64,000 nucleotides of DNA from assembly GCF_900156405.1 (NCBI RefSeq), contig NZ_FTNN01000015.1, positions 1-64,000 on the forward strand, in the 5' to 3' direction. This document shows, piece by piece, positions 25,691 through 34,711 of this stretch (positions are counted from its first letter, which is position 1; each line of letters starts with the position of its first letter). The notes beneath the pieces are model-generated. The model saw only the letters and a program-made list of their open reading frames with translations. It had not been told where the DNA came from and made no database searches. The stretch comes from Shewanella morhuae (lineage in GTDB: Bacteria > Pseudomonadota > Gammaproteobacteria > Enterobacterales > Shewanellaceae). The position numbers and the translations under genes were made by a program.

Positions 25691-26218
25691 TTATTGCCGA
25701 ATAAAATCGATGATATGACTGATAGCCAAGAGTAAATGCACCACTAAAAAACCAATAAATGCCTGTGCAAATAACTGATGATAACCACGCCACTCTATCG
25801 CAGTAGCCGTGCCTTGAAATAGAAACCAGATTAAACCGCTAAGACCTGTTGCCACCAGCAGCAACATGCCAATGCCTTCAATCGCGCTAAATAGCCCTTT
25901 GCCACCTGCGATAGGAAATTTGCCTTTTACAAGCCCGACAATGTCCTGTTTTAACTGCATGCCATCGCCAACTAACCAACCAAAATATTGGCGCCACTTA
26001 CTTTGCAAACAGTTATTGATTAAAAAAAGGATACCAAGACCTGTGCAGGCTAAACCTAAATACACGTGTAAATAATCCCAAAGGCCAGCATTATCGGGTA
26101 CCCGCCGCAACATCATAATCCAAGGGCTAGTGCACACAAGTAGGCTGCTTAATATCACTATTCCTACATGCAGATATGTCATCAGCATACGGCACCGAGA
26201 CCTGAGCATAGCTAGCAT
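25691..26218 (-). CDS. cytochrome b561-like membrane protein
   Basis: A 175-residue inner-membrane protein with four hydrophobic helices. Histidines in the helices (YLHVGI, DYLHVYLGL, WRGYHQLFAQAF, VVHLLLAISH) fit bis-heme b coordination of the bacterial cytochrome b561 / nickel-hydrogenase b subunit fold. It would pass electrons between quinol and an unknown periplasmic partner. The gene stands alone between hemG and the DsbA-like gene; heme synthesis next door is suggestive only. The ATG may be at 26218 or a later Met (residue 4 or 11). Confidence 0.75.
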   Translation of the reverse strand: MLAMLRSRCRMLMTYLHVGIVILSSLLVCTSPWIMMLRRVPDNAGLWDYLHVYLGLACTGLGILFLINNCLQSKWRQYFGWLVGDGMQLKQDIVGLVKGKFPIAGGKGLFSAIEGIGMLLLVATGLSGLIWFLFQGTATAIEWRGYHQLFAQAFIGFLVVHLLLAISHIIDFIRQ

Positions 26219-26339
26219 ATTTATAACTCCTCCCTGATAAAGAACATACTCAACTCTTTAATACAGTTTTGTTGAATGCTGCTCCGTGCAAGAGATAATC
26301 CCATAGTGGTAAACAGCGTTGTTATTTCAACTATCACAT

Positions 26340-26861
26340 TTAAGCACGATGAATTTGTTCAGCAAATTCATCGACTTTATGCCAGTCAGTGTATTCAACA
26401 TTGGTCACAGGATCCGTCGGGCCTTTGGTTAACCACATGATAAATCGAATAACGTTTCGATCTAACATGTTGTAACCTTGATAATTTAAATTACCACCAA
26501 AAACCTGTAATAATTGTGGTCGCCATGTGGTCTTACTCAAAAAAGCCTGTATATAAGGGTTTGTTTCAGCAGTATTTTTAGTGGGTTTACGTGCGACCAA
26601 ACTGACAGAGAAAAATCCACTGACTTTACTCGCCAATACCGTTTGATGCTTTTCAATAAACTCATACAAACGAGGGTTATGTTTACCGTGGCGGATACTG
26701 GCGCCAACAATGACTTTGTCAAACTCATTAAGGGCTGGGGCAGCCTTGATATCAGCAGTCACCACTGAATTACCCAAACCGATTAGCTGCTGCGCTAATT
26801 TAGTGGCAATTTTTTGAGTCTGGCCGTGAACACTAGAATAAATAATGAGAATTTTTTTCAA
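26340..26861 (-). CDS. hemG: menaquinone-dependent protoporphyrinogen IX dehydrogenase
   Basis: A 173-residue flavodoxin-fold enzyme that oxidises protoporphyrinogen IX to protoporphyrin IX in heme synthesis. The FMN-binding loop is IIYSSVHGQTQKIA near the start, with GASIRHGKHNPRLYEF and the long loop SLVARKPTKNTAETNPY as in HemG. The length matches the E. coli enzyme (181). It uses quinone as acceptor, suited to growth with or without oxygen. Single gene. Confidence 0.93.
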   Translation of the reverse strand: MKKILIIYSSVHGQTQKIATKLAQQLIGLGNSVVTADIKAAPALNEFDKVIVGASIRHGKHNPRLYEFIEKHQTVLASKVSGFFSVSLVARKPTKNTAETNPYIQAFLSKTTWRPQLLQVFGGNLNYQGYNMLDRNVIRFIMWLTKGPTDPVTNVEYTDWHKVDEFAEQIHRA

Positions 26862-27110
26862 TTTAGCCTCGATTTAGTCTAAGCAAAATAACCATTAGCA
26901 ACATATAAAATGCTGACTCGATAGCAACGCTAATACCCATGAGTGCATTGTGAGTCATTAACGTTCCAGTAGCATTTAGCTAAGTACACAAAAGGAAATA
27001 ACACTTAAGATACTTCATATTAGGCGATTTACTCTGCCATTTACATGAAATAGATCACGGGCTTAACGCCAAAGATACCGAGTATATGCGGTTGTTTTAG
27101 CCAGCTCACA
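26862..27110. other. intergenic ahead of hemG
   Basis: AT-rich spacer carrying the hemG promoter on the minus strand. AATAGATCACGG near 27049 looks like a half-site for a CRP/FNR-type regulator, but no full dyad is present. Confidence 0.35.
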
Positions 27111-27142
27111 AAAAAGGGCAAACCCTGAGGTTTGCCCTTTTT
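27111..27142. terminator. bidirectional terminator
   Basis: AAAAAGGGCAAACC and GGTTTGCCCTTTTT flank a short loop. It terminates the diheme protein gene on the minus strand and could act in the + direction as well. Confidence 0.9.
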
Positions 27143-27202
27143 GAAATAGACTAAAAAGGATGAGTCGACAACATCGCCCCGTTAGATTAGCCCTGTTAGA
27201 TA

Positions 27203-28828
27203 TTACAACGACATTAAGAATGCGATGACTTGCTCGCGTTCATTTTTAGATAATGCCACAAATGCGTTTTGACTCTTTTCAGCCTCACCGCCATGCCACA
27301 ATATGGCTTCTTCTAAGGTTGCAGCTCGTCCATTATGCAAGAAACCCGCCTGTGGATTGACTGTCTGGGTTAGCCCTATGCCCCATAATGGCCGTGTACG
27401 CCATTCATTGCCAGAGGCTAAAAAATCAGGGCGACCATCGGCAAGTCCGTCTCCCATATCGTGTAGTAATAAATCGGTGAAAGGATAAATCTTTTGGCCT
27501 TTTAAACTTTCACTCATGGCTCGCCCACCAATTTCACCACTGGTTTTAGTAGTAAAAGAAGGGACATGGCACCCAGTGCAATTGAGCTTTGTGAATAATC
27601 GGGCGCCTTCCCTCACCTGCGGTTGTGTCACATTGCGCCTTGCAGGAACCGCTAAGGTTTCGGCATAAAACACCACGGCATCACTAAACTGTGCTCCTAC
27701 CTCGGGGGCGCCATTTTCATCTTCCCCCGTATCAACAAAGCCAGTTCGAGTGAGATAAGCATCATGCAGTGCGCTACCTTTAATGCTTTCATCGGGAAAT
27801 AAGGGATTAGTAATCCCAATATCACCACGTAGTGCACCTAAGGATTGCACTCGCACACTTGGAGTATTCGCTTTCCAGCCGAAACGACCTAACGACACAG
27901 GATACACATCTCCTGCTTGGGCTTTTACAGCGTCAAAAACATAGTTTGCCCTTGCAGAAATACCATCGTTATTAGCATCATTTTCATCAAGGTGCTGCAA
28001 AATATCGGTTTCGGCGATGGCTTCAAGCAAGCCTAAACCAAACACGGGCATGCCATTACGCCACCCCATTAACACATCATCTTGTAATAGGTTTGAGGTC
28101 AAATTAGCACTTTGTTTAGTTTCACCGGGGGCATCGTAGGGGTTCTCCACGGCAAATAATGGTTTTTTCAATAAGACTTGGCTGCCATCTGGGTAGACCA
28201 CGGTCTTTGTTTCATAGGAGAGGTAAACATCCGCTTGCCCAATAAACTGATTCTGTTGCCAATCAGGACGCGCTTGCAGCACACCACGGTGAAATAATTG
28301 TCCACCAAAATCTGGCACAGGGATCGGCGCGCAATAGTCATTGCTCACATCGCCTTTGATGCAAACTTCATTGGCCGCCTGACTTATCCGTAAAAAGATG
28401 CCCGCTTCCGAACCCAATTTAACCCGCGTTTGACCAGCACTGACTTGCGGGGTTGAGTTACGTCCATCACGTTGATGGCAAGCATTACAATTTGTGTTAT
28501 TAAATACTGGGCCTAAACCGTCTAATTCAGGGTGTTCGGCATTAGGCGCGGTAGTAAAAGAGGTTTCAAAAAACTTATCGCCCTCCATGTGCAGCGCAAG
28601 CTCTGTTGCTGTTAAATTTATCGAAGGAGTTGAAAATCCATGACCCGAATTGCCAGCATCATAGGTTGTCGTTGCGCCGCCACTGGCGGTCATATCGGTA
28701 TATTCAGGATAGGTAATCGGTTCAGGCGTGGGGGTCACCGTATCTTCTGCATCACCACTGCCACCACAACCGGTAAGCTGTATACCGCCAAGGAGTAATG
28801 CGCCGATTAAAACGTGTCTGTTGTTCAT
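27203..28828 (-). CDS. diheme cytochrome c / thiol oxidoreductase-like lipoprotein (DUF1111)
   Basis: A 541-residue DUF1111 protein. The lipobox LTGC (Cys21) fixes the ATG at 28828 and makes it a lipoprotein. Two c-type heme sites are CNACH at 114-118 and CTGCH near residue 415, with the family segment TRPLWGIGLTQTVNPQAGFLHNGRA near the end. The fold resembles diheme peroxidases. It is the third gene of a porin-imelysin-DUF1111 cluster behind a Fur-like box. DUF1111 proteins often sit beside imelysins in iron-regulated clusters; the reaction is not established. Confidence 0.88.
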   Translation of the reverse strand: MNNRHVLIGALLLGGIQLTGCGGSGDAEDTVTPTPEPITYPEYTDMTASGGATTTYDAGNSGHGFSTPSINLTATELALHMEGDKFFETSFTTAPNAEHPELDGLGPVFNNTNCNACHQRDGRNSTPQVSAGQTRVKLGSEAGIFLRISQAANEVCIKGDVSNDYCAPIPVPDFGGQLFHRGVLQARPDWQQNQFIGQADVYLSYETKTVVYPDGSQVLLKKPLFAVENPYDAPGETKQSANLTSNLLQDDVLMGWRNGMPVFGLGLLEAIAETDILQHLDENDANNDGISARANYVFDAVKAQAGDVYPVSLGRFGWKANTPSVRVQSLGALRGDIGITNPLFPDESIKGSALHDAYLTRTGFVDTGEDENGAPEVGAQFSDAVVFYAETLAVPARRNVTQPQVREGARLFTKLNCTGCHVPSFTTKTSGEIGGRAMSESLKGQKIYPFTDLLLHDMGDGLADGRPDFLASGNEWRTRPLWGIGLTQTVNPQAGFLHNGRAATLEEAILWHGGEAEKSQNAFVALSKNEREQVIAFLMSL

Positions 28829-28972
28829 CTTCAATCTCACACAAATAAGCATGACCCGGCAGCAATGACACAACGGCACCCTTGCTGCAGGGTATAAACA
28901 CCAAGCGAGCTACGCCACTTGGCGTTATCAAATGCTAAAACCAATTGTTTTAGCAAGACTCGGCATTACAAA

Positions 28973-30133
28973 TTAAGATTTCCAACGAGACAGCAAAGGT
29001 ATGACATCAGATTCCAATGTCGTTTTCAGCTTCGTTAGAGCATCCACCGCCACTTGGATACGGGCACGACCCGCATCATCTTTTATAGCTTGGCGGAAAG
29101 GTTGTTGGTTGCTGCCAGAAATCGCGCGAATTTTGATAATGGCATCATCAATTTCACTGCTTACGCGAGTGGCTAAGTTCGCATCAGCAGCGGCCACAAA
29201 ATTCACTATGCCCTGTTTGTCGCTATTACCGGTAAACTCACCTTGATAAACGTTACGCACACCAATGATATTATTGGCAAAATCATCTAATGAGTTCCAA
29301 GAATACTGCGACTCCACCTTTGAGGTGTCGGCTGTCGCCAGCGAGCTGCCAAAAGGATCGGCAATTTTACCGTTACCGACTTCATCAACAATGGCTATCA
29401 TGCCGTTAATCAATTCTTCAACTACCGCCAGTTGCGATGAATAAATAGTATTACCTGTCACGCCTGGATTTTTTAATAATTCTGCATAGGGTTTAGCCGC
29501 AGTATCCTGTGGATTGTGGTTTATCTGCCAAGCATCATCGAGTTGCTTAGTGTAGTCACGAAACACTTCTGCCAATGCAATCAGATACTCGCGCTCTTTG
29601 ACCGTGAGTTGATTAATGGGCTTAGTGTTGCCATTAACGCCGTCACCAAATAATAGATATTCGATGGTATGGAAACCTTGCACATCGTCATTCCAGCCTT
29701 TAATCGTCTGTGCATCAAAACCGGAATGAGTGTTTAACTGCGTTTGAAGATCGGTGGTATTGAGCGGCCAGCTATCCAAGTGCGGATCGATACTCAGCGA
29801 ATCCACAGGACCAAAAATATGTGATTCGCCTTGCTCCCAAGGTAAACGAGCCGCCTTCCATGCTGCTTGAGCGGCGTCTAAATCGGCTTGTGTTGTTGAG
29901 TTCGTTAGTTTTTGAGTCGCCAATAAAAGCGCCTGCGCTTGCAATGCTAGGTCAGCATAACCCGCAACAATAACGTCGTCAGTGAGGTTAGTGATCATCT
30001 CTGTGGCAGTAAAACTAAACTTATTATCTGGTGTAGTTGGCGTGCTTGGCGTTGAATCATCCGACCCAGAACCACCACAGGCGGCTAAGGTGCTCATAAG
30101 CGCAAGAGCAATGGCTGTTTTACGTAATGTCAT
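28973..30133 (-). CDS. imelysin family lipoprotein
   Basis: A 386-residue imelysin (M75-like, ICMP/IrpA family). The lipobox LAAC (Cys19) is followed by a Thr/Pro/Ser-rich linker and the all-helical imelysin fold with the signature GFHTIEY (His155, Glu158). Family members are iron-regulated, and some bind metal, but peptidase activity is doubtful for most. Between an outer-membrane porin (38 bases away) and the DUF1111 protein, a part in iron uptake at the cell surface or periplasm is likely by context. Confidence 0.9.
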   Translation of the reverse strand: MTLRKTAIALALMSTLAACGGSGSDDSTPSTPTTPDNKFSFTATEMITNLTDDVIVAGYADLALQAQALLLATQKLTNSTTQADLDAAQAAWKAARLPWEQGESHIFGPVDSLSIDPHLDSWPLNTTDLQTQLNTHSGFDAQTIKGWNDDVQGFHTIEYLLFGDGVNGNTKPINQLTVKEREYLIALAEVFRDYTKQLDDAWQINHNPQDTAAKPYAELLKNPGVTGNTIYSSQLAVVEELINGMIAIVDEVGNGKIADPFGSSLATADTSKVESQYSWNSLDDFANNIIGVRNVYQGEFTGNSDKQGIVNFVAAADANLATRVSSEIDDAIIKIRAISGSNQQPFRQAIKDDAGRARIQVAVDALTKLKTTLESDVIPLLSRWKS

Positions 30134-30171
30134 GATATTAAGTTCCTATTGGTTCCAGCAAAATTGAGAGA

Positions 30172-31578
30172 TTAGAGCGAAAATTGATAACCCACGCCAA
30201 GGGCGAAAAAGTGAGTATCGGGTATGCTAGCAACGGCAACTTGATGCAAGCCGGCTTCCGCTTTAATCACTATTTGTGGTATTGGAAAATAGTTCACGCC
30301 AACGCTAGTCCAAGTATTTTCAAAGCGCTTGGTGGCGGTGCCAGTTTCGACTTCCATTAAAGGATTGGAGTAATCTATGTTGGCAAATACCGTTAACGGA
30401 ACTGAGGTGAAATGATTTAAATCGATACCCGCTTCGACGAAAAAGGCCTGTGATTTCGAGCCTAGCTGCGCGAAGTTACCAGGTTTCAAACCTGGAGTGG
30501 TTTTATTAGCTTGGGTGATGGCATCGCTGTCGCTTAACGTGCCATAAAGGTACTGACCGCGTAAAATCCAAGGGCCTTCAATATATGCTCCAGCAGCAGA
30601 GACAATACTAACGGTGCCATCTTCATCAATTTTATTGCTTTTATGACGATTGTCGCTGGTATTGCCATAATAATAAGCCACGCCGACTGCCGAACCTTTT
30701 TTGAAATCACCGTAATCTAGACGTCCTGCAAAGGCTAAATCATCACCATTCACATGTTCAAAACGTTTTTGATGCCCAGATGCAGTCCAATCATAGGTTC
30801 TAAAATATTCTGAATTAAGGCCACTAATAACTTGTGCTTGGTAATGAAAATCGGCTATTTCGCCATAAACACCGATACCATTTTCATTCCAAACAGCGGG
30901 GATCATGGCGGCTTCGCTTTTATGTCGCATCACAGTAAGATACTGATTTGGCTTATGCAACATACTGGTCAAACCGATTGGTACATGAATATTACCGAAT
31001 TTCACTCCGAATGCTTTGGAAGGGCGATAACGCAGTTCAGCCTTTTCAACGACCACCTCACCACCGGCTTCGACCTCAGTTTCAAACTCACCAAACTCAT
31101 CGAAACCGTCGTACTCAAGTGATGTCCCCGTACCGCCATGTTCGTATTCAATTTCGACTTCCATACTCCAAACATCAGTAAATTGGTAGCCAAACTCAGT
31201 AACGACACGCTCTAAATCAAACCGATTACGCCGCTCTGGCGTAGTATCTTGCACATTATCAAAATACTCATCGCTGGTATAAATCGCGCTGCCATAGGAT
31301 TGAAACGAAAATTTGCTGAGTTTATCGGCAGCTGTATCAACACGATCGACTACAGTGCTCGTTTTAGCTTGGTATTCAGCCTGCTGTACTTGCTGTTGCT
31401 GCTGTTGTGCGGCTAATTCAGATAATTGTTGTTTTAACTGTTGTAATTCTACTTCTTGTTTTGCGATGGCTTGTTCTAAAACGGCAGGATCCGTTGCTGC
31501 TTGCGCAGTTCCATGGACACTGCCAATGAGCGCCGTGACCATAATGGCCAAAGAACTCAACTTTAATTCTGTTCTCAT
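30172..31578 (-). CDS. outer-membrane porin-like protein with coiled-coil N-terminus
   Basis: A 468-residue protein. The start was set at ATG 31578 (MRTELKLSSLAIMV), giving a signal peptide cut after TAQA and a GGAGAAAGAG ribosome site; an extension to 31635 lacks these. After the signal a Gln-rich coiled coil (LQQLKQQLSELAAQQQQQQV) is followed by a beta-barrel of strands ending in Leu after GVGYQFS, typical of porins. DUF3138/porin_O type is possible. First gene of the Fur-box cluster. It may admit iron or heme compounds; the substrate is unknown. Confidence 0.85.
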   Translation of the reverse strand: MRTELKLSSLAIMVTALIGSVHGTAQAATDPAVLEQAIAKQEVELQQLKQQLSELAAQQQQQQVQQAEYQAKTSTVVDRVDTAADKLSKFSFQSYGSAIYTSDEYFDNVQDTTPERRNRFDLERVVTEFGYQFTDVWSMEVEIEYEHGGTGTSLEYDGFDEFGEFETEVEAGGEVVVEKAELRYRPSKAFGVKFGNIHVPIGLTSMLHKPNQYLTVMRHKSEAAMIPAVWNENGIGVYGEIADFHYQAQVISGLNSEYFRTYDWTASGHQKRFEHVNGDDLAFAGRLDYGDFKKGSAVGVAYYYGNTSDNRHKSNKIDEDGTVSIVSAAGAYIEGPWILRGQYLYGTLSDSDAITQANKTTPGLKPGNFAQLGSKSQAFFVEAGIDLNHFTSVPLTVFANIDYSNPLMEVETGTATKRFENTWTSVGVNYFPIPQIVIKAEAGLHQVAVASIPDTHFFALGVGYQFSL

Positions 31579-31632
31579 CTCTTTCTCCGCGCTGTTTAAC
31601 AGTTTGCCCCTAAATGCGCAAATAAAATATAT

Positions 31633-31649
31633 CAAACGAGAATCGTTTG
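31633..31649 (-). promoter_or_regulatory. candidate Fur box
   Basis: A perfect 7-3-7 inverted repeat CAAACGA-GAA-TCGTTTG at 31633-31649, with GC at the 3' side, resembles gammaproteobacterial Fur sites of type GCAAATGATTATCATTTGC with two T to C changes. It is 55 bases upstream of the porin ATG. It suggests repression of porin-imelysin-DUF1111 by iron. Confidence 0.65.
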
Positions 31650-31842
31650 CATTATAATTTACAATTGAATTTACAAATAACTTACATTAGCAACCTATTG
31701 TATATTCGCTCCCGCGTTCAATATTTAGCTCAAATAAGCTGCAATTACGATTCACTTTACAACCTATTTAGCATTCAAGTTATCTAGCCTCTTAGCAGAA
31801 AAAGCATTAGCATTTGGATACTTATCGCCAGAGCCTTTATCC

Positions 31843-33051
31843 ATGAAACCTATTAAAGCCCAAGATCCTAAATCGCTCTTACTATGGATGACCTTCGTCA
31901 TGTCGCTGGTGTTTGCTGTATGGCAGGCACTGCTCAATAATTTTGTGATCGAAAAAGCTCAATTTACCGGCGCTGAAATTGGCATATTACAAAGCCTACG
32001 AGAGATCCCAGGATTCTTAGCATTCACCGCCATTTTTGTACTGCTACTAATCAGAGAACAAGCCTTCGCCCTACTCTCACTCGCCTTGCTATGTATCGGT
32101 GTCGCGGTAACAGGTTTCTTTCCACAGGTTATCGGTTTGTATCTCACCACAGTGTTGATGTCAGTTGGATTCCACTATTTTGAAACCATCAATCAATCGT
32201 TAACCTTGCAATGGGTTGATAAAAAAGATGCCGCGGGTTTTATGGGCAAAGCGCTGGCGTGGCGCTCGGCGGCGGCCTTAGTCGGTTATGCCAGTATCTG
32301 GCTAGTGATGACATGGCTGAAGCTAGACTATCAGCATATGTATTTGATTATTGGTGTATTAGGCTTGGTCATGGTACTAACAATGACATGGTATTACCCA
32401 CAGTTTGACACCACCGAAATACAGCACAAAAAAATTATTTTGCGTAAACGCTATTGGCTTTACTATTTACTGACCTTTTTTTCAGGGGCAAGACGGCAAA
32501 TCTTCATGGTGTTTGCGGGTTTTATGATGGTCGAAAAGTTTGGTTACAGTGTGAGTGAAATTACCGCATTGTTCTTGATCAATTATTTAGTCAACCTGCT
32601 ATTCGCCCCCACGATTGGTCGTTTTATTGGGCGTATTGGTGAACGCAATGCCCTCACAGTTGAATATATAGGGCTGTTCATCGTGTTCATTAGCTACGCT
32701 CTAGTTGAGCAACCTCATATGGCCGCTGCACTTTACGTCATCGATCATTTGCTATTCGCCATGGCTATTGCGATGAAAACCTATTTCCAAAAAATTGCTG
32801 ATAGCAAAGATATTGCGGCGACAATGTCGGTTAGTTTTACCATTAATCACATTGCAGCTGTCATTATTCCCGTACTATTAGGGCTATTATGGCTGACCGA
32901 CCCCGCGTTAGTTTTTTATATTGGTGCTGGCTTTGCGGTATGTTCGTTAATTTTGGCGCTCAATGTACCGCGCCATCCAGAACCTGGTAATGAAACGCTA
33001 TGGTCTTGGTCCAATAGCAAGGCAAAATCAGTGGCTAAAACCATAGAATAG
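31843..33051 (+). CDS. MFS transporter
   Basis: A 402-residue inner-membrane carrier of the major facilitator superfamily with 12 hydrophobic segments. Residues GAEIGILQSLREIPGFLAF fit an MFS loop 2-3 region, and GRFIGRIGERNALTVEY fits the loop 8-9 motif. Substrate not recognisable. Divergent from the porin gene and 59 bases ahead of the TIGR03899-type gene; the three may not be functionally linked. Confidence 0.88.
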   Translation: MKPIKAQDPKSLLLWMTFVMSLVFAVWQALLNNFVIEKAQFTGAEIGILQSLREIPGFLAFTAIFVLLLIREQAFALLSLALLCIGVAVTGFFPQVIGLYLTTVLMSVGFHYFETINQSLTLQWVDKKDAAGFMGKALAWRSAAALVGYASIWLVMTWLKLDYQHMYLIIGVLGLVMVLTMTWYYPQFDTTEIQHKKIILRKRYWLYYLLTFFSGARRQIFMVFAGFMMVEKFGYSVSEITALFLINYLVNLLFAPTIGRFIGRIGERNALTVEYIGLFIVFISYALVEQPHMAAALYVIDHLLFAMAIAMKTYFQKIADSKDIAATMSVSFTINHIAAVIIPVLLGLLWLTDPALVFYIGAGFAVCSLILALNVPRHPEPGNETLWSWSNSKAKSVAKTIE

Positions 33052-33110
33052 ACAGCAATAACAATACGTAAAGTAAAGTACATCACTCACTCTCAGGGAC
33101 TTATAACACG

Positions 33111-33950
33111 ATGAAGGATTCAGATATTTTAATTTTGTCAGAGGACGGCGAGTCAACATCCGATGCTTCTGCCCGTAAAAAAGTACTATTACTCGGTCGG
33201 CAATTAGGGCTAGCAACCGAGAGAGAATATCGCCCTGCAAATGCCTCGGTCGCTGAGCGCGCTAAGCACCGCGCTGATAAGTTATCAAGCCAATATCAAA
33301 CCAATGTGGAGACGATATTTTCGTTAGCTATCAGTTATACGCCATCGGATGTCACCGGCGTCGAGCTTGATCCCGATTGGAGTCATCAATTTTTTATGAT
33401 GGCAGAGCAAATCCATAATCGTAAGATGCAAGATTTGTGGGCGCGAATATTATCGAGTGAGATTGTCAACCCTGGTAATTTTAGCTTACGCACCTTAGCT
33501 ATACTCAAACAACTCACACACCGCGAAGCGCAAATTCTCGAAAAAGCCCTCGGTATGGCTGCAAAAGTGAATAACGAGCAGCGGTTAAAGCTGATTAGCG
33601 GCTATCGCTTATCAGGCGGGATTGGCCAGTATTTCCGTAAAATCACTTCGGTTAACTTGGGTTTATCGCAGTTTGGCCTGCCCTACTCCAGCATTTTGAC
33701 CTTAGTTGATGCAGGGATTATCCATAGCAGCGAATTTGAAACTGGTTTACTCAACAATAAAACCCCAATCCAATTTGCCGTGCAAGGTATACAGATGAAA
33801 CTGACTCCAAAAAGCGGCAACCTACTATTTAGTTATTATCGACTCACGCCCATTGGTGATGAACTGGCTCAGCTAGTGCTCCCAAAACCCGATCAAGAAT
33901 ATCTCAAGGCATTACAATTGCTATTCGCTAAAGACTTCAAAATAGAATAA
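33111..33950 (+). CDS. TIGR03899-like conserved protein
   Basis: A 279-residue soluble protein that I match by memory to TIGR03899, found in Vibrio and Shewanella. It has no signal or membrane segment. The middle part (about 90-140) includes WSHQFFMMAEQIHNRKMQDLWARIL, similar to DUF2806-like proteins. C-terminal half has a TPIGDELA helix common in winged-helix folds. Function unknown. It may be cotranscribed with the MFS gene. Confidence 0.8.
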   Translation: MKDSDILILSEDGESTSDASARKKVLLLGRQLGLATEREYRPANASVAERAKHRADKLSSQYQTNVETIFSLAISYTPSDVTGVELDPDWSHQFFMMAEQIHNRKMQDLWARILSSEIVNPGNFSLRTLAILKQLTHREAQILEKALGMAAKVNNEQRLKLISGYRLSGGIGQYFRKITSVNLGLSQFGLPYSSILTLVDAGIIHSSEFETGLLNNKTPIQFAVQGIQMKLTPKSGNLLFSYYRLTPIGDELAQLVLPKPDQEYLKALQLLFAKDFKIE

Positions 33951-33989
33951 GGGCTAACTAACAGCATCGCTTAATTACAGAAATAATAA

Positions 33990-34007
33990 AGGAGCTCAAA
34001 AGCTCCT
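33990..34007. terminator. short hairpin between TIGR03899 and cysC genes
   Basis: AGGAGCT, loop CAAA, AGCTCCT. T-runs are poor on both sides (TTTA on minus), so termination is likely weak. It is the only candidate between two convergent genes. Confidence 0.5.
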
Positions 34008-34030
34008 GTTAAATCACTCAGCGTTAAATA

Positions 34031-34648
34031 TCAGCCTAACGCATTTATCTTATCGGCATTGATCACATTGATTGCGGTTAAATAGTCAATTAACGCGCGT
34101 ACTTGAGTCGCTAAATCGCCTTTACTGGTATCAATCGTTAATTCGGCGGCCAATGGCGCTTCGTATGGCGATGAAACGCCAGTAAAATTAGCAATTTCGC
34201 CACTGCGCGCTTTCACGTACAACCCCTTAGGATCGCGCTGCTCGCACACACTTAAAGGCGTCGACACATGGACTTCAATAAACTGCCCCGCAGGAAAGCT
34301 AGCACGAATACTATCGCGCTCTTCACGGGTCGGGGAAATAAAGGCCGATAAAATCACCAGCCCAGCATCCACCATCAATTTAGCCACTTCACCCACTCGG
34401 CGCAGATTTTCGTCACGATCTTTAACGGTAAAACCTAAATCGTTACACAGACCATGGCGCACATTATCGCCATCGAGCAAATAAGTATGGAATCCCGCCT
34501 CAAATAACGCCCGCTCTAACGCGCCTGCCAATGTTGATTTACCCGCACCTGAGAGCCCAGTAAACCACAGTAAAACAGGGTTCTGACCTTTTTGTTTAGC
34601 TCTAGCAGCTTGATCTACAGGATGTTGATGCCACACGATATTTGTCAT
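34031..34648 (-). CDS. cysC: adenylylsulfate kinase
   Basis: A 205-residue kinase that phosphorylates APS to PAPS, the second step of sulfate activation. The P-loop is [12 protein letters not shown] (about 31-42). The lid region [15 protein letters not shown] and [17 protein letters not shown] are family motifs. Length equals E. coli CysC (201). Last gene of the cobA-cysD-cysN-carrier-cysC operon, 63 bases after the carrier gene. The PAPS made goes to CysH at 46615-47400. Confidence 0.96.
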   Translation of the reverse strand: MTNIVWHQHPVDQAARAKQKGQNPVLLWFTGLSGAGKSTLAGALERALFEAGFHTYLLDGDNVRHGLCNDLGFTVKDRDENLRRVGEVAKLMVDAGLVILSAFISPTREERDSIRASFPAGQFIEVHVSTPLSVCEQRDPKGLYVKARSGEIANFTGVSSPYEAPLAAELTIDTSKGDLATQVRALIDYLTAINVINADKINALG

Positions 34649-34711
34649 AAAAACTCCTCAATCCCTATATAAAAAAATAACTCACACAGGGCAATAAACT
34701 CAAGCTAATCA

